Source of the DNA: Leishmania infantum JPCM5
Taxonomy: Eukaryota; Euglenozoa; Kinetoplastea; Trypanosomatida; Trypanosomatidae
Assembly (NCBI RefSeq): GCF_000002875.2
Contig: NC_009412.2
Coordinates: forward strand, 315,001 to 379,000
DNA length: 64,000 nucleotides
Reading direction: 5' to 3'
Under the pieces are notes generated by a model that saw only the letters and a program-made list of their open reading frames with translations, did not search any database and was not told the origin of the DNA. Both the position numbers and the translations under genes were made by a program. Position 1 is the first letter of the stretch, and each line of letters begins with the position of its first letter. Positions 41,956 through 52,375 of this stretch are shown in pieces.

Positions 41956-42943
41956 TCGCGACGGCGGGTCCTGTCTGCAGGGATGGTTGTGCGTGTTTCA
42001 TCCTTGCAGGCCCTTCCCAAGTTTTTGTTCCTGTTGTCGCCTCCGTTTTGGTTCGCAGGAGTGCATCGGACAGTTGTTTGTCGTGGTTCCTCACACACCG
42101 GAAGGAGAATGGGTGTCTGTGTCCGTGTGCGGGTGTACCGATGTCTCTGTCTCTCTCGTTCGAGAGGGCATGCACCGCCGCCCCTCCCCCCGCCCGCCCT
42201 CTCTCTCCCCACACACGCAGACAGATACGGACGCAATGCAGACCACGCCCCTTGTTCGCTTAAGTGGATTTAATTCCTTCCACCCTTTCAACGAATCATA
42301 ATCACCCATGTGCTGATTTCTCATGTGGTGTGCGTGTGTGTGTGTGTGCGTGAGTGGGTGGGCAAGCAGACCCGCACGCATGCGTGTCGTACGTCGCACC
42401 CCGCCCGCCTCTCCATCCGTTCGTTGCCTGGTTACTTTCAGGGTGCAGGACTGGAGTAAGTACAGCGAGAGCGATGGGCATGGTGACGATCTTGAGGGAC
42501 ACCAACACTCATGCAGAGCACTGGTGGGTCGCCGCGACGCAGGGAAAGTCCAGGTTCTCTCTTCGTTCTCGGCTGCCTGTTTGTTCGCGATGCTCTTCTA
42601 ACGATAGCATATCCACCCCTGCTCACGTTGGAGGAGAGGCGCACCGGCGCGCCGCAGCCCTCGCACACCTCCCCTACGTACCCTACGCCTTTAAGGGGAG
42701 GAATCTCTCACTTGCTCTCTCACTCTCGCTTCCTCAACATGGCCACTTGTGTTTCCGGCCACTTCTTCTTGATATCCTTGTGCCCGTCTTTGCCGCCACA
42801 CAATGGAACGCATCCGCCATCTACTCCAGGCCCACGTAGGACCCCTCTCACTCACACTCACTCTCTCGCTCGCTCTCCGCACACACCCGTGGTGTCCCCT
42901 TGGCTGTCGCCCTCTTTCCTTTTCTCTTCCCGCTGACAGCAGA
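41956..42943 (+). other. Intergenic region, 1 kb
   Basis: No gene seen. A GT run near 42329-42349 and pyrimidine-rich blocks at about 42180-42210, 42700-42735 and 42840-42935. The last block leads directly to the AG just before the dynein light chain ATG (AG at 42941-42942). Confidence 0.55.
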
Positions 42944-43324
42944 ATGGCGTCCGAGTACACCGCCGCGCCTCGCGAGTCCTTCACACTGCCTCGCCAGGAG
43001 TCCAAGTTCACTGTGTCCGCGGTGGAGCACATCATCAAGGATGTTTGCGAATACATGGTTGGCCCGGAGCGGCCGTACGTCTACGAGGAGGCACAGCCGC
43101 TCATCAAAGACTTGTGTGCTGAGATCCAGCAACGGACTGTGCGTCTCGGCTACGAGCGGTACAAGCTGGTAACCCATGCGACGGTGACGGAGGCCGCCAG
43201 CCAAGGCATGCGCGTTGCCTCGCGTTGCCTGTGGGACCCAGAGACGGACAACTACGCGACCTACACGTACTCGAACCAGTACATGCACGTCACCGTTGTT
43301 GTCTTCGGCGTTTACTGGGAGTAA
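42944..43324 (+). CDS. Tctex-type dynein light chain (DYNLT family)
   Basis: 126 residues from the ATG at 42944; an in-frame ATG at 42803 would add 47 residues that read as a translated pyrimidine tract. Light chain that dimerises and binds the N-terminal tail of dynein intermediate chains, in cytoplasmic or axonemal dynein. The Tctex fold is visible: two N-terminal helices (AVEHIIKDVCEYMVG and EEAQPLIKDLCAEIQQRTVR), then strands YKLVTHATVTEAASQGMRVA and SRCLWDPETDNYATYTYSN, ending in the typical hydrophobic strand YMHVTVVVFGVYWE. Length matches the family (about 110-130). I cannot tell from sequence alone whether it serves cytoplasmic, intraflagellar-transport or axonemal dynein. Confidence 0.93.
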   Translation: MASEYTAAPRESFTLPRQESKFTVSAVEHIIKDVCEYMVGPERPYVYEEAQPLIKDLCAEIQQRTVRLGYERYKLVTHATVTEAASQGMRVASRCLWDPETDNYATYTYSNQYMHVTVVVFGVYWE

Positions 43325-44350
43325 AGAGAGGACGAGAAGCAAGCGAAGTGGGGGTCGGGGGGTGAGGTGAGAGACTGACGCGAGGGCACATCGATGAGAC
43401 ACCGGCAGGGCGGCGGGGAAGGAGAAAAGCTATCAAAAGGAGCCTCGAGATGTGATCGCCGTGCGTGTGCTCATGTTCAACGCACATGCGCGCACGTCAC
43501 GCGAGCTCCTCTGCCCAGTGCTCCTCCCTCCCCTCTCCTTCTCCATTTTCTCCAGTTGCCTGTCCTTTGCGTCTCCCACTCGCCTTGTACCCCCCCCCGT
43601 TCACTTCGAGGCAGGAGGAACGCGTTGTACTCCTGCGGCGTATGCCGCTGATGCTGCTGCGCGCAAGTCGTGCTCTGTTTTGTGACGACTGTTGGCGCTT
43701 CTGTTGAGCAGAGGCGGTGAAAGGGATTGCTGTGTGTGCGTGTGTACGTGTGCCTGTGGGTCTCTATGTGTGCTCACCAACTGCAGCACCCAGCCGATAG
43801 GCTGCGAGCGTGGCTGCAGGGTGCGATAGCCAACGGTGCGCTCTTCTGATGTACAAGAGAACTCGAGAGCCGTTTCGCACCGAGACAAGAAAGACAGAAA
43901 GCGAGGTTACATGCGCCTCTGTGGGCAGGGGAAGGTGCAGTGCCGCCAGCTGCCTCATCCGCGCCGCTGCTGTGCCGTTTCTTTTCTTACTCGGGGGCAA
44001 ACAGACGCACGCGTGTGCGTAGTTGAGAGTTGGCGAGTGGGACGCACGCCCCGAAACAGTGTGGCACGTGGCGACCACAATACGGAAGACTGCATGCGTC
44101 TGTGTCTCAATACTGCGTTGCGGGCACCGCCTACTCTGCCCCCTTTTTTGTTGGTACTTGGGAATGCTGAACCGTCTTGATGCAACGCCTCCCTTTCTCT
44201 CTCCCTTCTTGCGCTCCCTCTCTGTTGTATAACGCACAACAACACCTCACACATCCCTACAACTATAACAAAAATAATAATCGAACGACGACACGCACGC
44301 ACATGTGCTGACAGGGTGTACTGCGTGAAGCTCTTTCCAGCCACAACACA
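43325..44350 (+). other. Intergenic region, 1 kb, ending in a clear splicing signal
   Basis: No gene seen. A pyrimidine-rich segment at 43505-43610 with a C8 run near 43590-43598 may belong to 3' UTR processing. The tract at about 44185-44227 is the splice signal for the uS11 gene. Confidence 0.6.
44313..44314 (+). promoter_or_regulatory. Predicted spliced-leader acceptor AG for uS11
   Basis: The C/T tract at about 44185-44227 is followed by an AC-rich stretch without any AG until 44313-44314. Splicing here would leave a 36-base 5' UTR before the ATG at 44351, with no upstream ATG. Strong by the first-AG rule, untested. Confidence 0.55.
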
Positions 44351-44785
44351 ATGTCCAAGAAGCAGGAGGTCAAGACGTATGGCCCGAACGTGAAGAAGGG
44401 AGACCTCGTTTACGGTGTCGTGCACATCTTCGCCTCCTTCAATGACACATTCGTGCACGTGACAGACACGTCCGGCCGCGAAACATACGTGAAAGTTACT
44501 GGCGGTATGAAGGTGAAGGCCGATCGCGATGAGTCTTCCCCCTACGCTGCGATGATGGCCGCCCAGGACGTCGTGGCGCGTTGCAAGGAGTGCGGAATCA
44601 ACGCCCTGCACGTCAAGATGCGCGCCGTCGGTGGTGTGCGCACCAAGTCCCCTGGCCCTGGCGCCCAGGCCGCCCTCCGCGCGCTCGCCCGTGCTGGGAT
44701 GAAGATTGGCCGCATCGAGGATGTCACCCCGATCCCGACCGACTCCACCCGCCGCAAGGGCTCCCGCCGTGGTCGCCGCCTGTAG
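44351..44785 (+). CDS. RPS14: 40S ribosomal protein uS11 (RPS14)
   Basis: 144 residues. Cytosolic small-subunit protein of the platform, contacting the mRNA exit region. The full uS11 core is present: [18 protein letters not shown] near the start, [18 protein letters not shown] in the middle, [18 protein letters not shown], the glycine-rich [19 protein letters not shown] loop, and the conserved basic tail ending in [14 protein letters not shown]. Length equals other eukaryotic uS11 proteins (about 140-150). The codons are strongly biased, as in highly expressed trypanosomatid genes. A short, unambiguous 5' UTR is predicted. Confidence 0.98.
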   Translation: MSKKQEVKTYGPNVKKGDLVYGVVHIFASFNDTFVHVTDTSGRETYVKVTGGMKVKADRDESSPYAAMMAAQDVVARCKECGINALHVKMRAVGGVRTKSPGPGAQAALRALARAGMKIGRIEDVTPIPTDSTRRKGSRRGRRL

Positions 44786-46107
44786 GCCTCGATGCATGTA
44801 CCTGAGCACGTGCCTTCGAATCGCCTTTCGAATGCGAGCCTACTCTGGCGAATCGCTGCATGTGAGCATGCGCGCGTTTGTGTCTGCGTGTGTTGCGGCT
44901 TGTCGGCGAGTGCGCTAGCCAGTGCTTGCCTCTGCGTCCTTCCGGCATCAGCACGAATAGAGGCGAAGAAAAGGTGCGTGCATCCGGCACGCGTATACGC
45001 TCGCCGGAGTGGGTGCATCGAATGCGGCAGGGCCAAACATAAGAACAGGGAGGCGTAACGGAGTGGCGGCAGCCGTTTCCTCGGTGTGCTACCCGCCTCC
45101 CTCACTGCTAGTCTGGCGGAAGCAGGCGGTGGTGGCAGAGGTGAAGCCTCTCGTGCTGTCGCACCTTGACGATCTCTTTGGGTGCACTCGCGCGCACATG
45201 CAGGACCACGCAGTTATGTGTCCCATCCTAATTTCTCCGTTGATTTTGTCCTTCTCTGATTTTGGGTTCTTCTCCCTCTTTCTCAAAACGAAAACAAAAA
45301 AATGAAGAGAGAGACGTGCACGGTACGCCACCATTTGGCGGGCTGTGCATCCGCTGACTATCCCACAACCCGCAGGAAATCGGCGCGATGAAGCCTTCTC
45401 TGTGCGTGTGCCGTTAGGGAGTGCGTGTGAGGGTGTGTGGGGCGGTGAAGGAGCCAGCTCATGAGCCGCTTCATCTATGTTGGCATATGCGCGAGCACAC
45501 GCACACACGCAACTTGTGAGCCAGGAAGGGCCTGCCATGGGAAACACTAAAGAGGAGAAGAAAAGCGGAGGCGCGCGCACGGTGGGCTGCAGTTGCGGTT
45601 GCAGAGCTCTACACCATACGGTCTAGACAGTCTCGGTCACTGCATCTTTTTACAATCACCTATTCTTGTCTTACTGCCTCTGTGCTGGAGCCTCCGTTCT
45701 CGAACCCTCTCTGCTCTTCCACTTTTCCATGCCCCTTTTAGTACTTTTGGAACGATGGTGGACGCTCACCCTATGCTACCTACCTCACCCCGCTTCTCTT
45801 CCTTCTCTACTTGACGTTGCCTGCACTGGTCACCGTTTTTGGCGCGTCCGCGCGAACCTCTCCCCCTCCCTCGCCTTCACCTCTTCCAGATGCCTACGCA
45901 CCGCATCGCACAAAGGAAATCTGTATCGGTGCCTGTAAGCTTATTTTGTCTACGCGCCCGTTGACGTAGGTTCTCGAGTGCGACTGGCTGTGCGCGTGTG
46001 CGGTGGGCGCGGTTGCAATACCGCGCATCGCAAGGATCGCACTCACACCCACACACGGCCGCGGAGTAGCTTCAACAGAGGAGAAGTGACAAACGACACG
46101 AACAAGA
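44786..46107 (+). other. Intergenic region, 1.3 kb
   Basis: No gene seen. T/C-rich stretches near 45215-45285 and 45640-45735, and a third at about 45795-45890 upstream of the LSm gene. No repeat of note. Confidence 0.55.
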
Positions 46108-46605
46108 ATGAGCGCCAACGTGAACTTCTCGGCTGGCTCGCGGACGACCAAAACGGCGCCATCAGGGCCGGCCGTGTCGCCTTCTGCCAAGAACAAGAGT
46201 CACATGATCTTGCCGTATGAGGTGCTTTTCAACCTCGTCGGCCGCCGAGTGACGGTGCTCCTCACCAAGGGCTCCCAGGAGCTGGAGGGTACTTTGCAGT
46301 CTGTAGACAGTGACAAGGGCGACATGCTGTTGTCGGATGTGGTTCGCTACACCTGGGCCCCTTCGCGCTCATCGGATGAGGAGGAGACCGCCGCGGCTGC
46401 CGCGGGCAACGGACAGTGCACACTTGGCACTGTCTCCGAGGAGGAAGGGTGTTCCAAGTGCTTTGGAGGCGGGCAGCGTCGCGAGCTGAGCCGGTGCAGC
46501 CAGGCGATGCTTAACAGCGCATTTGTCGCCCTCGTCACGCCGACGCTCTTCATACCGGAGGAGAGGCATTCAGCGTTGCGAGCGCATGAACACACAATCG
46601 CTTGA
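46108..46605 (+). CDS. LSm-fold protein, probably LSm5
   Basis: 165 residues. LSm proteins form seven-membered rings that bind U6 snRNA in the nucleus (LSm2-8) or oligo(U)-ended mRNA in the cytoplasm (LSm1-7). The Sm1 motif lies at about residues 35-83 (LPYEVLFNLVGRRVTVLLTK, then LEGTLQSVDSDKGDMLLSDV). The initial LP and the hydrophobic/Gly pattern match LSm5 better than other paralogues. Sm2 is at about 131-145 (MLNSAFVALVTP). The two motifs are separated by ~46 residues, including acidic and Ala/Gly low complexity and two cysteines, against a handful in most LSm proteins. A ~30-residue N-terminal extension and a ~20-residue C-terminal tail are also present. Assignment to LSm5 specifically is tentative; the LSm fold itself is clearer. 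Confidence 0.7.
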   Translation: MSANVNFSAGSRTTKTAPSGPAVSPSAKNKSHMILPYEVLFNLVGRRVTVLLTKGSQELEGTLQSVDSDKGDMLLSDVVRYTWAPSRSSDEEETAAAAAGNGQCTLGTVSEEEGCSKCFGGGQRRELSRCSQAMLNSAFVALVTPTLFIPEERHSALRAHEHTIA

Positions 46606-46800
46606 TATCCATCATTGCCGGGCAGGTGGAGGTCACGGGTGCTGGGCGTATGCCCGTGTGCATGCGTGTGTGGTCTGCGTCTGTGTCTTTCTCGCACCTT
46701 CCCTTGACCACCTTTCTCTTTGCCTGCTTCACGGCGCGTCCCACGGGGCTGCTTAGCTGGTAGTATGGGCCGTCTCTCACTCCTTGTCTCCTGTCCTTCG

Positions 46801-46818
46801 GTGTGTGTGTGTGTGTGT
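46801..46818. repeat. (GT)9 microsatellite
   Basis: GT repeat downstream of the LSm gene. Confidence 0.9.
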
Positions 46819-46869
46819 TGGCACTGTCCTCTTCTCCTGTTGCACCTCGTAAAGACGAAGAAAAAACTG

Positions 46870-46891
46870 ATATAAATATATATATATATAT
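46870..46891. repeat. (TA)n microsatellite
   Basis: TA-rich alternating run shortly after the GT repeat. Confidence 0.85.
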
Positions 46892-47503
46892 GCGCATCTC
46901 TCTCTGAGTTACGGATATAGAGTGGAGGAGTCACACAAGAAGGGGGAAGGGGACAACGCGGCGGCGTCTCTCTGTCGCTCTCTATGCAGGAGAGAGAGTA
47001 CATCTACAGGGCGAGGTTCTGCCCTGCCAAATCGCTTCTTCTCCGACTCCTCGTTCTGTGCTTCCTGGCACTTGCTCGCACTCTCTCGTGCTGCTGTCTG
47101 CCATCCATCGTCTCTCCCCGTCTATCCATGTCCTCGACGATGCCGCTGCAATCATCGCCAATGTCCTTTTCGCCATCTCTCCGCATCACCTCTCTCTTTC
47201 CTCTCTTTCCTCTTTTCCGCTCGCCGCCGCCGTCTCTCTCGCGCGGGGACGTGCACTCCGCTCCTGGCCGCAGGCTCTTTACTTCGTCTGTTGGAGGAAG
47301 CACCGCACTGCCCCTTCTGCTCTCGCACCCTTTTTCCACCTCCGCGTCCCCACGTTCCAGACCCTCGTCACTGCATCCTCGGCTTTGCGCGCGTTTTTCT
47401 TTTTTCTTTTTGCGTGTGTGTGTGCGCGCACGTCCGCGCATTCAACAGCTCGCCTTGATCTAGTAGGAATCCATCACTGAACCATCAGAAGGAAACAGGT
47501 ATC

Positions 47504-48226
47504 ATGTCTCGTTGCACGAACAAGATATCCGGTGGCACGGCTCGCGCCAACCTGGTGGACCACGGTGTCTATGTGAAGCCGATGAGCTTAAACCCCTTTC
47601 TCGGCGCCGTTCACGATGGCACTAGCACAGGCTACTGCCAGGGCTACTCGGCCAAGCCGATGCATTGGCTTTACCGCTTCCGCTACAACGTGCTGCCACA
47701 GGGCATTTCTTGCGGCTTCTTCTCGCGCAACCCGTACGGCCGCTACGTGCACTGGCTTGAGGTGAGCACGATCGAGAAGATACGAATGCAGCTGCAGTCG
47801 GTGGAGTCGATGCCGGTCTCGGTGTTGGTGACGCTTGTCGTGATCTACTCCCTGTGGTTTTCGTACCGCCTCACCTTTCTGCACCCCGACATCACGCTAT
47901 ACAACCTTGGCCTATGGTCCACGAAGCCGTGGGTGCAGCAGCAGCGCTTCAACAAGAAGATCGACATTGACCAGCAGGTCTACCGCTGGGTACACCGCGT
48001 GCCGGAGTTTTCAATAACGGACCCGATCCGTGAGATATACAAACTGGAGATCGGGGCGAACGAGCCGTATCTGGAGCACGTGCGCGGTATGGGCCGCGAG
48101 AAGGAGCTTACGCTATACGCGAACGAGCGCACCGAGGGGGCTGGCAGCATCCGTCCTCTCAACATCCGCCATGAGGACCTCAGCGGCCACAACCCGGGTC
48201 CGCTGATGTCCGGCCACGGTGTGTAA
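47504..48226 (+). CDS. Single-pass membrane protein, probably mitochondrial, unknown function
   Basis: 240 residues from the only plausible ATG. A hydrophobic helix at about residues 103-123 (MPVSVLVTLVVIYSLWFSYR) is flanked by a positively charged N-terminal region and by an extended, Trp/Tyr-rich C-terminal half. It begins with MSRCTNKISGGTARANLVDH, not a classic presequence. The layout (one central membrane helix, conserved aromatic residues on both sides, size ~27 kDa) is common among accessory subunits of respiratory complexes in trypanosomatids. I cannot assign it to a given complex. There are no cysteine pairs or heme/metal motifs. Coding is supported by the compact ORF and its regular amino-acid composition. 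Confidence 0.7.
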   Translation: MSRCTNKISGGTARANLVDHGVYVKPMSLNPFLGAVHDGTSTGYCQGYSAKPMHWLYRFRYNVLPQGISCGFFSRNPYGRYVHWLEVSTIEKIRMQLQSVESMPVSVLVTLVVIYSLWFSYRLTFLHPDITLYNLGLWSTKPWVQQQRFNKKIDIDQQVYRWVHRVPEFSITDPIREIYKLEIGANEPYLEHVRGMGREKELTLYANERTEGAGSIRPLNIRHEDLSGHNPGPLMSGHGV

Positions 48227-48283
48227 GGGCGCGCAGAGAGACCTCTCGCCTAAAGATTGCACGTGCCCTCCCTCCTCCCCCTT

Positions 48284-48287
<4 letters not shown>

Positions 48288-48314
<27 letters not shown>
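48288..48314. repeat. (CA)13 microsatellite
   Basis: Longest uninterrupted CA repeat in the window, 60 bases after a stop codon, hence in a 3' UTR. Confidence 0.9.
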
Positions 48315-48925
48315 GTTCCCTCGACTTCTTTTACACCACAGCACGTTCGCCCTTCGGCAGGCGTAGCCGCTTCTTGCGATGCCAGTTTTTTTTTTGGTCC
48401 AGCTTATGTGCTCGGGGATGTGCGATGCCGTTTTGTGCTTCTTGTTGCGTGCTTCGGCGACACAGACAGGCAGCCACAGACAGACCCGTACCATACACGC
48501 GTACATGCCCCGCTGCGTCGTATCGCTTGCCAAGCGCTTTCTTTTTCGTGATTTACTGAAGCGCTTCGTGCCAGTGGCCTCACGCTCTCCCTTCCGCTTC
48601 TACCTTTTAGTGTGTTCGTTTCTGTCGCTCTCCTTTTCCTACGCGTTCCTTGTGAACGGTGATACAAGACGGACACGCCTATCTCTTTCTCTCTCCGTGT
48701 TCTCCGCTTTTCAAGCCCCCTCCTCTCCTTCTCTCCTCCCACCTTCTTGTTCTCCCTCCCACGCTCTTGGGTGCCGTCTACATTGCTCTGCCGCGACTTT
48801 GCCCCCTTTCCTTTTTTTGTTATGTGAGCACACCGACCAACACGCAGACTTTCATGAGCGGCGGAAATGTGCCGTTGTGCAAATGAGCACCCACGCACAC
48901 ACAGACACGGACAGACGTGTGTGTG

Positions 48926-49017
48926 GGCGCAGGGCGTAGGAGAGGGGAGGGGGAGGGGCCGTAATCGCGGCAAGGGGTGGAGAAGCCCCCCCCCCCCACC
49001 CCACCCCCTCCACCCCC
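48926..49017. repeat. G-tract block followed by C-tract block
   Basis: G-runs of 3-5 at 48926-48958 are followed after ~28 bases by C-runs (13 C, then repeated CCCC units) at 48986-49017. Each strand has several G-runs, so quadruplex formation is possible on either strand, and the two halves could pair as a hairpin. Confidence 0.75.
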
Positions 49018-50081
49018 GAATGGGAGACGGAACCGCTCCGTTGTGGGCGGGAAGGAGGCAAGATGAAGCAAAGTTGCAAGACACACGACACCACTTCCTC
49101 TCGCACACCCAGTGCGATACGGGCCCGACCTCACATACGCACTCACGCGCAGAGGACGGAGACTGTCAGTTAGAGCATCATGTCACCAAAAAGAGTTGAT
49201 CGCGACGAGGACAGATGGCCCCGCGGCCCGGCCGGCAGGGGACGGATGCAAGGAGTAGGTGGGCAGATGGGAGACCGCTACAAAACTCTTTTTTTTCGTT
49301 GTTCTCTTTCACTTTTTCTCGTTTACGTAGGATAGCCATTCCCTTTTCTCCTTTTCTCTAGCAGTCAACCGTCTCCTCTTCCCTGCCTTACCTCTCCTTG
49401 ACTATACCCTCCCCCCCACCACCACCATCACCTCACGCCCGCCTCCTGCTCGCGCTTCCTCGCCTTTTGCTGTTCGATCCCAAAATGATCCGTTGTTTGC
49501 CCGCCCTTCCCCAGCGCGCTAGCGGTAGTGCTCTCTGTCTCCGTCTCTGCCTATGTACCTTTGTGTCTCGGCGCGTTGGCACGTGTGCGTGCGTGTAGCT
49601 GTGTGTGTGTGTCCGCGTGAGTATCCCCCCTTTTTCTTCTCTTCGCTTGCGCCTCGTATGTTTCGTGTGCTTGCACGCGCGTGCTCAGTGTTGCTCATTT
49701 TAGTTTGTGGCGTTCATCTGCGTTTTCTCTTCGAACTTATCTGCGTAGCCATCACTTTTCTCTCCCCCCCATTGTCTTCTCTGTTTGCCTTATCACCACC
49801 ACCACGACCACCGCCGCCTCCCCCTTCTCTCGGTACGCGCAGATTGTGTCGGTGTGTGCGTGAGTGTGTGTCTCGTTATTTTAGCTTCACCTCTCCCACT
49901 GCCTCTCGTCATGTTGTTTGCTGTCATTTCTCTTACGTCCACTTATTTCCGTTTTTCCTTTATCATGTTTCGTGATGGATCTTTTCCATTCTTCTATATC
50001 GCCTACCCCCCCCCCCTCCCTCCACCCTCCCTCCCTCCCTCGCCCACAAGACAAGGTAAAACTCAGAGGATTCGCGATTTC

Positions 50082-50106
50082 TATATATACATATATATAT
50101 ATATAT
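50082..50106. repeat. (TA)n microsatellite
   Basis: TA run with one CA interruption. Confidence 0.85.
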
Positions 50107-51215
50107 GCATGTACGTGGGATGGATAGTGATGGGCGGGAGAACGATCGGAAGAAAGAGGTGCCGAGGCGGTGCACAGAGATGTCGTACATGTGTGAACAT
50201 TGACGTACACCTAGAGAGACATCATTCTGCCTGCCTTGCCACCCTCCTCCACCCTTGCTCGTGCTGCTGTGCCCCACACGGATGATGTGCATGTTGCACG
50301 GGTGCTGACGGCGACAGCGGACATAGGTGCTGGTGACTAGCCGCATTGCTCTTCCCTCTCTCGCACACGGCTTTGCAGGTGGACTTCTGCGCCGCGCTAT
50401 TTCGTGTGCCGCGCCCGTGTCCCGTACCGATTCGCGCATCGGACCGGCGTGCACAGTCTTCTCCGTTTCTTTCTCTTCTCCAGGAGAAACTCCTGACACG
50501 CAATCTTTTCCTTTAGCACTTGCCTTCGTCAACATACAACGCGGAGAATACGCCAGCATGTGTGCAGTGCAACAGCAAGCGAGCTCAAAACGCGAAACGG
50601 AACAAGACAATCAACGGACACTGGACGCACCGCACTCATGTATGGGTAGCAATGCAAGGGGGAGAGAGAGAGAGGCACATGCACAGAGAGGACTGCGACA
50701 AGTGGTGGGTGCAAATGTGCATCGTGCACTCCTCCGGCCGCGCTGGGCAGACAGTGTTGATGCCGAGGCTTGGCCATGGCATCGCGCTTCTTTTCTGCCG
50801 GGCTTGTCTGCGACCCTTGCTCACTGTGAGTGGCGTGCGCGCGAGGGTGTGTCTCAGTGCGCTTGCGCACCACCGCCTCGTTTTTCCTTGTCGCCCCCTC
50901 TCCCCTGGATCAACCACGCGCGAGAGGAGAAGGGATGGAGGAACAAGAAAGTGTAATAGTCGACCCGCGTGTGCCGCACTTCCGCTCGCCCTCTCTGTCC
51001 TTGTCCTTTACTTGGCTCCCCCCATCCCTCCCTTCCCTCCCTTCCTGCGTGAACTCCTGTGTGATGAGCAGCGTGAGGGCGACACGTAAGCACCGCGCAG
51101 AACGTTGCCGTTGCACGCAGGAGCGAGGCAAAGCCGTGCAGCACGCACACTTCCACAAGCACCCGTGCGCACCCTCGCTCAATACTTCTTCTTGGTACTT
51201 GTCTTGCAATCGTAC

Positions 51216-51662
51216 ATGTTGTGGTCACAGCGGGCGTTCTTGGCGGTGGCCGGTGCAGGGGCCATGCTGAGCGTGGGGCACTACCTTACCAAAGTGCGGT
51301 CTATCACAGGTCAGGTTCCAGTGCACTTCAACCTTTTCGGCGTCCCGGACGGCACCGCCGCGTCGTGGGCGTTCGTCATGTACCCCATCATATCTCTGGG
51401 ACTGACCGCGGCCATGGTGTACACCGCACTGGCACCAAATGCCAGGGCAGCATTGCCACACAATTCTGTGGAGCAAGTCTCGTCGCGCGCCTCGCTGTTG
51501 TGTGCACAGGTTGCCGTCTTAGCCTGCCAATACTATGCTGCCCGCATCGCTGAAGGCAGCGCGGAAAGGCTGTCGTCGCCGCTAATGTGCGTGCTCTACG
51601 GCACGCTTGCTGCCGCCTCAGTTGCCGTGCTGGCGACCAAGAATACGACGCATGCTCAGTGA
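51216..51662 (+). CDS. Small multi-pass membrane protein with DUF1648/SdpI-like motif
   Basis: 148 residues from the ATG at 51216; the frame is open upstream only to a TTG in pyrimidine-rich DNA. Four hydrophobic segments are visible: about residues 5-20 (AFLAVAGAGAMLSVGHYL), 53-73 (SWAFVMYPIISLGLTAAMVY), about 92-110 and 125-143 (VLYGTLAAASVAVLA). Between the first two lies QVPVHFNLFGVPDGTAASW, which matches the DUF1648 signature (a P.HFN..G.PDG pattern) known from bacterial SdpI/YvaA-type membrane proteins, where it is an immunity- or signal-related module. A eukaryotic homologue is unusual. The function is unknown, and the DUF1648 call is motif-based. Confidence 0.65.
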   Translation: MLWSQRAFLAVAGAGAMLSVGHYLTKVRSITGQVPVHFNLFGVPDGTAASWAFVMYPIISLGLTAAMVYTALAPNARAALPHNSVEQVSSRASLLCAQVAVLACQYYAARIAEGSAERLSSPLMCVLYGTLAAASVAVLATKNTTHAQ

Positions 51663-52375
51663 TCACACACACACCCTCCACCCTTTGGCGGCATCTTGCG
51701 GGGTTTGGCTGAAAGGGAGAGGGGGAGGAGGGGGCTTTGTACGAACACTGACCACCACACCGGCTCACATGGCATTCTTCTCGTTCTCACGCCGTTGTCG
51801 GGTGGAGCTGATGTGCTCTCCACAACCGCAGCCGCGTAGTTGCGCGGCAGCATTTTTTTTTTTGCGCTGTCCACCCTTCGACACTCAACACGGGCGCACC
51901 TCTACACACGATCCCGTTTTTTTCTCTATTGTGCTGCTCCTGCTGTTGTGCTCTCTGCAGCATGGGACGGCATGCCCACTGCGCTCCTGCTTGCCTGCAT
52001 GCGCTTCTGCCATTGGCTCATTCGCGTACTCGGTTGGTTTTGCGTTTTGTTGGCATTGCTGCAAGCTCTCCCTTTTACTTTTCACGCGCAGAAACACAGG
52101 TACGTGCACCTCTTCCCGGCATCCTCCCCAGCTCCCGCTTTTCTTTGATACCCGTTTCCCTCGAGCTCACTCCTGGACCATCCAGGCCGTGATGCCCTTG
52201 AGCACGCACCCCCCCCCCTCCCGTTGCATACCTCTCTCAAGCACCCCACGCTGAGGGGTCGAACAAAGGAGAGACGCGCCAGTTGTGCATATCGCGGAGG
52301 TTCTCCCGCAGCTACGCTGGCGCGGTGCTCTTTTCGACGCTGACGTGGCGCTGCGCAGCGAGAGCGGGGTGACGT
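51663..52375 (+). other. Intergenic region, 0.7 kb
   Basis: No gene seen. T-run near 51855-51863, T/C-rich stretches at 51930-52080 and a poly-C run near 52210-52217. It holds the 3' UTR of the DUF1648-like gene and leads into the relic sequence. Confidence 0.55.

Larger units (their letters stand above)
46606..47503 (+). other. Intergenic region with GT and TA repeats
   Basis: No gene seen. (GT)9 at 46801-46818 and a TA run at 46870-46891. Dense pyrimidine DNA at about 47020-47240 and 47380-47420 supplies splice signals for the next gene. Confidence 0.6.
48227..51215 (+). other. Intergenic region, 3 kb, rich in simple repeats
   Basis: No gene seen. (CA)13 at 48288-48314, a G-rich then C-rich block at 48926-49017, a TA run at 50082-50106, and long C/T stretches at about 48690-48770, 49345-49475, 49745-49830, 50006-50044 and 51010-51050. 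The upstream end of the DUF1648-like gene lies in this pyrimidine-rich DNA. Confidence 0.6.

Noticed and set aside
49468..49482. GTTCGATCC, matching a tRNA B-box
   Set aside because: Flanking bases cannot form a T-stem and no A-box or acceptor stem is visible.
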